42,389 nt of DNA from Mycobacterium sp. E1214 (GTDB lineage: Bacteria > Actinomycetota > Actinomycetes > Mycobacteriales > Mycobacteriaceae). Each line of letters opens with the position of its first letter. Positions within the stretch are counted from its first letter, which is position 1. The notes beneath the pieces are model-generated. The model saw nothing but the letters and a program-made list of their open reading frames with translations, made no database searches and was not told the origin of the DNA. The DNA is taken from NCBI RefSeq assembly GCF_001666755.1, contig NZ_LZJC01000114.1, positions 1-42,389 on the forward strand. The letters run 5' to 3'. The position numbers were made by a program, and so were the translations under genes. Below, one piece after another: positions 18,613 through 42,389 of the stretch.

Positions 18613-18873
18613 CGCCCGGCAACGTGTCGGGAGCGGGAAATGCGGGCGGGCTGCACGGGCGATTCCTTCGGTTGAGGCGCTCGCCGCGCGGACGCGCAGC
18701 GTGCGGAGGAATCGCGTTGCCGTGTGGTCATGGTTCGCGCGCCTGCGGTGCGCCCACCGTCGACAACGAAGTCGACAACGAAAAGGCTCACCCACCACGT
18801 TACGCCAACAGCATCGGTCCATGCGCCAGGTGGTTCGCAGCGTAGGGTGGCGTCAACAGACAGGGTGGACAAC

Positions 18874-19107
18874 ATGGCAATCGACAGCTGGTCCGACGCG
18901 TCAGAGATCCATCCGTCGAAGATCCGAGTCGGCGATGTCATCGGGACGCGGCGCCCCACCGGGGCACGCCTCACGGTCAAGATGATCAGCAGTCCGCAGG
19001 CGGGCACCCGGTTGTGGACGTTCTTCAGCCAAGACGCCAACGGCCAACAGCGAACCAGCACATTCGGCGAGGACGACATGGTGCGCAGGTACGCCGCAGC
19101 GTCGTGA
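18874..19107 (+). CDS. Small hypothetical protein (77 residues)
   Basis: Starts with ATG at 18874 after GGGTGGA. It reads MAIDSWSDASEIHPSKIRVG, DVIGTRRPTGARLTVKMI, then a Trp-containing middle (TRLWTFFSQDANGQQRT) and DDMVRRYAAAS. It looks like a small beta-barrel-type domain, but I recognise no family. The region before it (18613-18873) is non-coding and contains a 12-base direct repeat, GTCGACAACGAA twice in a row near 18763-18786. Confidence 0.55.
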   Translation: MAIDSWSDASEIHPSKIRVGDVIGTRRPTGARLTVKMISSPQAGTRLWTFFSQDANGQQRTSTFGEDDMVRRYAAAS

Positions 19108-19267
19108 CGAGGTGATTCGGCGGCCGACTCCCGCTGGATTTCACGCCGATCGCTCGGCCGTGGCTCGGGGTGCGGACCGCGCCGCACCTGCATCGCGGTA
19201 CCGTTTGGTTCAACCTGCGGCCAGCGGCGCCATGCCGGCCGACGCACTCAGCCCGAGTATCAACGAT

Positions 19268-19273
19268 TAGGTT
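19268..19273 (+). promoter_or_regulatory. Possible -10 element giving a leaderless phosphatase mRNA
   Basis: TAGGTT matches TANNNT and ends eight bases before the ATG at 19281, so transcription would begin at or next to the start codon. No Shine-Dalgarno sequence precedes this ATG, which fits a leaderless transcript. Confidence 0.35.
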
Positions 19274-19280
19274 TGTATCT

Positions 19281-21851
19281 ATGGCCGACGACGGGGGCGA
19301 CTCCGCCTTCACCTGGCAGGGCCGGCGTGACCAGGTGAGCCGGGTGCACGAGCAGCTCGACGAGCTGGTCGCTGCGCGCGACCAAATGGAGCAGCTGGTC
19401 CGGGTGATCGTCCAAATCGGCTCGGACCTGGACCTGGACGTGACGCTGCACCGCATCGTCGACGCGGCCCTGGAGCTCACCGGCGCCCGCTACGGCGCGT
19501 TGGGCATCCGCGCGGCCGACGGCAGCCTGGTCTCGTTCGCGCACGTGGGCATCGACGACGACACCGCGCGCCGCCTGGGCGCGCTGCCCGTCGGCGAGGG
19601 CGTCCGGTTCAACGACGTCACCGAGCATCCGCAGGTCGCCGACCTCGTGTCGCACGGCGCACCGTTCCGGGCGCTGCTCGGCATCCCGATCACCGTGCGG
19701 GCGGCCGACTTCGGCAGCCTGTATCTCGCCGACGACCGGCCCGGCCGAATCTTCTCCGACATCCAGGAGGCCGCGGTCAGGGCGATGGCGACGGCGGCGG
19801 CGGCCGCCATCGACAACGCGCGGCTGTTCGAGCGGGAACGCGAAGCGGCCAAGTGGACCAAGGCCAGCCGCGAGATCACCACCGCGCTGCTCTCCGGCGC
19901 CCCGCAGACCGGGCCGTTGCAACTGATCGTCAACCGAGCGCTCGACCTGGCCGACGCCGAGCAGGCCATCCTGCTGGTGCCGCGGGAATCGGACCTGCCC
20001 GCCAACCACGTCGACACCCTGGTGGTGGCCGCTACCGCGGGCCGCTACAGCTCCGAGGTCATCGGCCGCGAGGTGCCCATGGACGGTTCGACCACCGGCG
20101 GCGTCGCGCGCCGCGGCCTGCCGTTGATCACCGACTCGTTCCAGTACCCGATCGAGGGCTTCACCGACGTCGGCGAGCGCTCGGCGATCGTCATGCCGCT
20201 GATCGCCGATGAGCGGGTGCTCGGCGTCATCGCCGTCGCGCGCCACCCGCTCCAACCGCCATTCGGGGACGACTACCTCGAGTTGGTCAGCGACTTCGCC
20301 CGGCACGCCGCGCTCGCCCTCGCGCTGGCGGCCAGCCGTGAGCACGCCCTCAACCAGCAACTCGCACAGGCCGATACCCTCGACGACGCGTTGCGCGCCG
20401 CGGCCGAGGAATTACGCCGCCTGTGGCGGGCGCGGCGCGTGCTGGCCGTGACCTTCCCGACCCGCAGCTCGTCGAGCGAAAACTCCTACGGAGCACCGCA
20501 AGTCGTATCCGTGGGGGAGTTCGCCCAATGGGCCGACCTGTCGGCGGAAACGCAGCGGGTGCTGGGCGTGCTGCGCGACGGGGACCTGCTCACGCCGAAC
20601 GCGACGCGGCCGGGGACGGCGGGCATCGCCTTGCAACACCCCGAGGGGGTGCTGGTCGTCTTGATCGACCTCGCCGAGCAGCGCCCCTTCACCCTCGAGG
20701 ACCAGACGCTGCTGACGGTGCTGGCGGGGCGGCTCGGGCAGGGTCTGCAGCGGGTCCATCAGGTGGACCAGCAGCGCGAGACCGCCCTGGCGTTGCAGCA
20801 CGCCATCCTCGGGCCCGCCGAGCTGCCCAACGGGTTCGCGGTGCGTTACCAGGCCGCGAGCCGGCCCCTGCAGGTGGGCGGCGACTGGTACGACGTCGTC
20901 GACCTCGAGGACGGGCGCATCGCGATGGTGGTCGGTGACTGCGTCGGTCACGGGCTGGCCGCCGCGACCGTGATGGGCCAGGTGCGCAGCGCCTGTCGCG
21001 CGCTGCTGTTCGAAAACCCCAGTCCGGGAGCAGCGTTGGCGGGCATGGACCGTTTCGCGGCGCGGCTGCCGGGCGCCCAGTGCACCACCGCGGTGTGTGC
21101 GGTGCTCAACCCCGAAACCGGTGAACTGGTGTACTCCAGCGCGGGCCACCCGCCGCCCATCCTCGTGCACGCCGACGGCGCCACCCGCAAGCTCGACGAG
21201 GGCCACACCATCGCGCTCGGGGTGCGGGCCGACTGGCCGCGCCCGGAAGCCCGCGTCATCATGCCGCCGCGCTCGACGTTGCTGTTCTACACCGACGGCC
21301 TGGTCGAACGCCGGCGCAGCGCCCTCGAGCAGGGCATCTCGCGAGCCACCGAGTTCGTGCAGGAAGGCCGCGCCTCCCGGCTGGACCAGCTGGCCGACCA
21401 GATCATGTCCGGCCTTGCGCCCGACGGCGGCTACCAAGACGACGTCGTCCTCTTGCTCTACCGCCACCCGGCCCCGCTGGAGCTGGAGTTCCCCGCGGAC
21501 GTCAGCCATCTCGCGCCGGCGCGCTCGGCGCTGCGCAGCTGGCTGACCCGCGCCCGGATCAGCCCGGACGAGACGATGAACGTGCTCGTCGCCGCGGGGG
21601 AGGCCGTCGCCAACGCGATCGAACACGGGCACCGCAACCATCCGGAGGGCATGATCTGCCTGCGCGGCACGCTCCTGGTCGACCACGTGGAGCTGACCAT
21701 CAGCGACACCGGTTCCTGGAAGCCGCCGCAGCCGGCCACCAGCCAGCACCGCGGCCGCGGCATCGCGCTGATGCGCGGGCTCATGCAGGACGTCACCATC
21801 GACCCCGACACCGACGGAACCACCGTCCACCTATCCGCGAGGATCAGCTGA
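19281..21851 (+). CDS. GAF-GAF-PP2C phosphatase (RsbU-like) with C-terminal anti-sigma-type HATPase
   Basis: An 856-residue signalling protein. A coiled-coil-like start (VSRVHEQLDELVAARDQMEQ) leads into GAF domain 1 (about 40-180: ALELTGARYGALGIRAADGS) and GAF domain 2 (about 195-350: ERSAIVMPLIADERVLGVIA). A third, degenerate GAF (about 357-493) follows. Next is a SpoIIE/PP2C phosphatase (about 500-730) with the metal ligand motif VGGDWYDVVDL at 530-540, VVGDCVGHG and GYQDDVVLLLYR. Last is an RsbW-type HATPase (about 732-856) with VAAGEAVANAIEHGHR and HRGRGIALMRGL. It probably senses a ligand through GAF, dephosphorylates an anti-sigma antagonist and binds a sigma factor or the antagonist. 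The next gene is that antagonist. Confidence 0.9.
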   Translation: MADDGGDSAFTWQGRRDQVSRVHEQLDELVAARDQMEQLVRVIVQIGSDLDLDVTLHRIVDAALELTGARYGALGIRAADGSLVSFAHVGIDDDTARRLGALPVGEGVRFNDVTEHPQVADLVSHGAPFRALLGIPITVRAADFGSLYLADDRPGRIFSDIQEAAVRAMATAAAAAIDNARLFEREREAAKWTKASREITTALLSGAPQTGPLQLIVNRALDLADAEQAILLVPRESDLPANHVDTLVVAATAGRYSSEVIGREVPMDGSTTGGVARRGLPLITDSFQYPIEGFTDVGERSAIVMPLIADERVLGVIAVARHPLQPPFGDDYLELVSDFARHAALALALAASREHALNQQLAQADTLDDALRAAAEELRRLWRARRVLAVTFPTRSSSSENSYGAPQVVSVGEFAQWADLSAETQRVLGVLRDGDLLTPNATRPGTAGIALQHPEGVLVVLIDLAEQRPFTLEDQTLLTVLAGRLGQGLQRVHQVDQQRETALALQHAILGPAELPNGFAVRYQAASRPLQVGGDWYDVVDLEDGRIAMVVGDCVGHGLAAATVMGQVRSACRALLFENPSPGAALAGMDRFAARLPGAQCTTAVCAVLNPETGELVYSSAGHPPPILVHADGATRKLDEGHTIALGVRADWPRPEARVIMPPRSTLLFYTDGLVERRRSALEQGISRATEFVQEGRASRLDQLADQIMSGLAPDGGYQDDVVLLLYRHPAPLELEFPADVSHLAPARSALRSWLTRARISPDETMNVLVAAGEAVANAIEHGHRNHPEGMICLRGTLLVDHVELTISDTGSWKPPQPATSQHRGRGIALMRGLMQDVTIDPDTDGTTVHLSARIS

Positions 21852-22171
21852 TGGCCACGACGCTCACCCTGGACACCGCGCGCCGCAACACCGGGGAACT
21901 CGTCCTGGTCGCGGCGGGGGAGATCGACCTGAGCAACATCGACGCGTTCAACAACGCGCTGGCCTCCGCGAGCGCCGCGGCGGTCGGCACCGGCGAACCG
22001 CTGGTCGTCGACCTCAGTGCGGTCGAGTACCTCGACAGCGCCGCCATCAACGCGTTGTTCTTGCGCGCCGACCACATCCAGCTCATCGCCCACCCGCTGT
22101 TGATGTCCACGTTCACCATCAGTGGCCTGAGCGAATTGGTGTCCATCAGCGCTGCGCAGCCCAACGGCTAA
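21851..22171 (+). CDS. STAS-domain anti-sigma factor antagonist
   Basis: A 106-residue STAS protein of the RsbV/SpoIIAA type. The N-terminal strand VLVAAGEIDLSNIDAFNNAL and the phospho-acceptor loop VDLSAVEYLDSAAINAL are clear; the Ser of LDSAA is the expected phosphorylation site. The ATG overlaps the stop of the phosphatase/kinase-like gene by one base (TGATG), so the two are co-translated and work together. A partner-switch is implied: phosphorylated by the HATPase domain, dephosphorylated by the PP2C domain. No sigma-factor gene is nearby. Confidence 0.92.
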   Translation: MATTLTLDTARRNTGELVLVAAGEIDLSNIDAFNNALASASAAAVGTGEPLVVDLSAVEYLDSAAINALFLRADHIQLIAHPLLMSTFTISGLSELVSISAAQPNG

Positions 22172-22236
22172 CCCGCCGAACAATTTTGACGGTGTTGGCG
22201 TGGGCCGCCCGGCCACCACGGCCAGGCGCCGCATCC

Positions 22237-23019
22237 CTACCGGCCGCCCAGGCCCTCGGCCAGCTGCGAGACGCCGACCACCGCGAACATGACCAGCAGA
22301 ATCTGTAGGTGGTGGGCGCGCACCCAGTCGTGCAGCACCTGCAGCAGCGCATGGGTCTTCGCCGGCCTCGCCAGGTAGCCGACGAGGATGACCTCGACGA
22401 CCGCGTACATCAGCGCGATGAACGCGAGCGCGGCCCCGGCCTGCGCCGCCAGGGACGCGCCCGAGGCCGCGATGATCGCGACGATGAACAGCACGCCGTC
22501 GACCGGCACGGAGATCATCCCGATCACCCAGGCGACCCACGAGGAACCGTCATCCCACGCGGCGCGGATGCGCCGCAGCAGGCGGCGCAGCGGCGACCCG
22601 GCCCCGTCACCGCCGTCGGCGTCCGCGGCGCGGGTCAGCAGTCGGGGGATGGGGATCGCGGTGGGCGCCGGGTCCGCGCCGCCGGTCACCGCAACGGGCG
22701 CGCGTCGACGCTGCACCAGGCGCACCGCCACCGCGGCGGCGATCAACAGCCCCACCACACCGAGGCCGATCTGGATATGCCCGAGCGTGGAGCCGCTGCC
22801 CCGCGACGCCGACCGGTGCCCGGTCGACCCGAACAGTGATGTGAAGTTGAGCACTGCCAGCGGCAGCAAGAGCTCGGGCACGCAGACCGTGAGACCGCCG
22901 GCCCAGTAGGCCAGCAGGCTCGGGCCGGGGCGGGGGCGCGAGATCATCAGGAGGGCGAGTCCGAGCCGGATCGGATTGAGCGCCGCCAGGATGCCCAGAC
23001 CCAGCACTGACCCCCACAT
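22237..23019 (-). CDS. Gap/Sap-family integral membrane protein (lipid-addressing protein)
   Basis: A 260-residue protein of the mycobacterial Gap/Sap family. Members take part in moving glycopeptidolipids (Gap) or sulfolipid-1 (Sap) to the cell surface. The N-terminus MWGSVLGLGILAALNPIRLG, then LLMISRPRPGPSLLAYWAGG and VPELLLPLAVLNFTSLF, is diagnostic. About six membrane segments are visible, with a cytosolic loop in the middle (VQRRRAPVAVTGGADPAPTA to RAAWDDGS). The ATG at 23019 is chosen because similarity starts there; the upstream 47 codons look non-coding. It lies about 1.3 kb from, and divergent to, the lipopeptide NRPS, so it is a good candidate for exporting that product. The 65 bases between it and the convergent STAS gene hold nothing obvious. 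Confidence 0.85.
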   Translation of the reverse strand: MWGSVLGLGILAALNPIRLGLALLMISRPRPGPSLLAYWAGGLTVCVPELLLPLAVLNFTSLFGSTGHRSASRGSGSTLGHIQIGLGVVGLLIAAAVAVRLVQRRRAPVAVTGGADPAPTAIPIPRLLTRAADADGGDGAGSPLRRLLRRIRAAWDDGSSWVAWVIGMISVPVDGVLFIVAIIAASGASLAAQAGAALAFIALMYAVVEVILVGYLARPAKTHALLQVLHDWVRAHHLQILLVMFAVVGVSQLAEGLGGR

Positions 23020-23286
23020 GGCCGCGACTTTACCCGCGCCCGGCGCGGGCGAAGGCTGCCGGCAGTCCGACCCTTGCTGCGGCGCGCCGGCGGACGCGTT
23101 GTGCTCGCCTGGATTCTGGACGCGCGAATTGGCATCGTGTGCAATTGGTTTCGGACACACTGCGTGACCTGACTCACACCGGCGGCGGCGCGGGGTCCAA
23201 GGTCAGCGATCGGTGTGGCACGGGCGTGGAGACGTCGACGAAAGCCACGACGGAAGCTCGGCGATGCTTCGGCTACTGTGCGACGC

Positions 23287-23306
23287 GCGACTGCGACCGC
23301 AGTCGC
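23287..23306. repeat. 20-base perfect palindrome, operator-like
   Basis: GCGACTGCG, two bases, then CGCAGTCGC. The two-base centre disfavours a hairpin and favours a site for a dimeric DNA-binding protein. It lies between the membrane-protein and NRPS genes. Confidence 0.4.
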
Positions 23307-24040
23307 CCATGGGATGGCACGCCGGCGGCGGCCGATGCGGCCAATGTAGGCATTGTCGTAGTCGTCAATTCAAGACCGGGACAATGAGCCATTTCCGGGG
23401 AGCCGGAAGGGGCCCCGAGATGAATTCATTGGGTGTCTCGGCTATTCGTGGCGGTGTGCGGTGGCTGGACTGCCGACGCGGCGCGCGCCGGGATCGCGCG
23501 GCGGTCTCGTGCGGTGTCTAGCAAAGCGGGCCCTGGGCGCCGCCGCGCTCGTCGGAGCCCCGCCGCGGTCGCTTTCTCGCCCGTTAAGCACAGCGGTTAG
23601 CCGGCCGGCTCGTCGCCTCGGGGGCACGAAGAGCGTAGGGACGTGCGTACAATAGCTAACCCTCTGCAATCCGTTTTGCCAGAACGAATTTCGCATGTTT
23701 CAATGACAAAGATGCGGGTAACCGTCGGCCGTGGATCACGCCTTGGCCAACCGCATGGCCAGCCCAAATCGGGTGCGCTGGTCCGCCAACGGCAACACGG
23801 GCCGAAAGTGGAACGCCTGTAGCGCTTTTGACGTCGTAGTTAATTGTGCGATCCAAGGTAGGTCAAGGACGGCTTCGGTGCAGATCACCTCACGAGGTCC
23901 AGTCCCACGACCGCGCTCGCATTCGTCGTCACCGGCCCGGCGGCCGTCTCGACGTACGTGCCGAGCCTAAGCGGCTCAATCCACAGCTCTGGCAAGGCCA
24001 CCCGTGCCGCGCACAGCTCACTCTCATCTTGTGTCGGTAT

Positions 24041-24047
24041 GAAGGGG
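24041..24047 (+). promoter_or_regulatory. Ribosome binding site supporting the TTG start of the MbtH-like gene
   Basis: GAAGGGG ends 7 bases before the TTG at 24055. No ATG or GTG in the same frame is available upstream, so this site decides the start. Confidence 0.65.
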
Positions 24048-24054
24048 TCGTACG

Positions 24055-24261
24055 TTGCAGGTCCATCCGTTCGACGACGGCAGCGATCAATTTGTCGTCA
24101 TGGTCAATAACGAGGTACAGCACGGTGATTGGTACGTCCCTGCCGCGGTTGCGGACGCGCATCCGATGACTCCCGGTGATCGCCCGCTGGAACGGATTTG
24201 GCCCGATGTCCGGCGGCAAAGTGTGACCGACTCGCTGGTCGTGACCGTTTTGCCTGAGTAG
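24055..24261 (+). CDS. Shortened, divergent MbtH-like protein
   Basis: 68 residues beginning QVHPFDDGSDQFVVMVNNEV, then QHGDWYVPAAVADAHP and RIWPDVRRQSV. The N-terminal PFDD, the strand FVVMVNNEVQH, a Trp, and the C-terminal WPDVR motif are those of MbtH-like proteins, which bind NRPS adenylation domains and help them fold and work. Compared with the family, the stretch between QH and WPD is about seven residues shorter. The usual Ser-Leu-Trp-Pro is GDWYVP, and the second conserved Trp (P-x-G-W) and the C-terminal Pro are lost. It starts with TTG after GAAGGGG and ends 44 bases before the NRPS. It may be a specialised or a decaying partner. Confidence 0.75.
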   Translation: MQVHPFDDGSDQFVVMVNNEVQHGDWYVPAAVADAHPMTPGDRPLERIWPDVRRQSVTDSLVVTVLPE

Positions 24262-24285
24262 ACCGATGTCGGTAAGAAGGATCCG

Positions 24286-24305
24286 GTGAAACGTGGGGGG
24301 ACGCA

Positions 24306-24309
<4 letters not shown>
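24286..24309 (+). CDS. Seven-codon ORF overlapping the NRPS start
   Basis: GTG at 24286, preceded four bases upstream by AAGAAGGA, opens a frame coding for VKRGGTQ. Its TGA (24307-24309) overlaps the NRPS GTG as GTGA. It could couple translation of the giant synthetase to a leader. It may be chance; there is no other support. Confidence 0.25.

Positions 24310-42389
<18,080 letters not shown>

Larger units (their letters stand above)
23020..24054. other. Gene-poor kilobase upstream of the lipopeptide genes
   Basis: No frame in either direction has a convincing start, composition or family match. The right part (about 23640-24050) is visibly richer in A and T than its surroundings, with TACAAT at 23648-23653 as a possible -10 and a perfect dyad at 23287-23306. 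It may be a long regulatory region for the MbtH/NRPS genes and the divergent membrane protein, or the remains of a lost gene. Confidence 0.5.

Overview
The window is GC-rich actinobacterial DNA. Its left third keeps the mycobacterial order mctB - pyrG - ADP-ribose pyrophosphatase - xerD - (COMT-like methyltransferase on the minus strand) - parA - scpA - scpB - rluB - cmk - der, with start/stop overlaps typical of slow-growing Mycobacterium. The lipopeptide synthetase at the right end points to the Mycobacterium avium complex, possibly a M. avium subsp. paratuberculosis-like strain. That assignment rests on family memory, not on a database search.

Layout. 1-654: a rearranged piece of mctB in which a 77-bp perfect inverted repeat folds the gene back on itself. 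It touches base 1 and may be a chimera or assembly artefact. 705-10283: housekeeping genes (CTP synthase, Nudix hydrolase, XerD, ParA-ScpAB chromosome segregation, pseudouridine synthase, CMP kinase, Der GTPase). 10623-10696: tRNA-Pro(GGG). From here to about 24 kb is accessory DNA: an ankyrin protein; a metal-transport operon (FetA-like ATPase, PacL/DUF1490 protein, and a permease whose N-terminus derives from a CtpV-type P-ATPase and whose C-terminus is FetB); a frameshifted WYL regulator with a SnoaL-like partner; several small secreted or membrane proteins, including two proteins shorter than 50 residues; and a GAF-GAF-PP2C-HATPase phosphatase coupled to a STAS anti-sigma-factor antagonist.

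22237-42389 looks like a lipopeptide locus. It holds a Gap/Sap-family membrane protein (minus strand), a gene-poor kilobase, a shortened MbtH-like protein and a giant NRPS, of which 6028 residues lie in the window before it runs off the right edge. The NRPS has five modules: starter C-A-T-E, C-A(N-methyltransferase)-T, C-A-T, C-A-T and C-A-(T...). This fits an N-acylated pentapeptide with a D-residue first and an N-methyl residue second. Adenylation codes 1 and 4 are almost identical. The pattern matches the lipopentapeptide L5P (D-Phe, N-Me-Val, Ile, Phe, Ala) known from M. avium subsp. paratuberculosis.

The most unusual item is the hybrid PacL / P-ATPase-head / FetAB operon at 11.6-14.1 kb. 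Next are the fold-back at the left edge, the divergent MbtH, and the two very short ORFs whose stop codons overlap the starts of parA and the NRPS.
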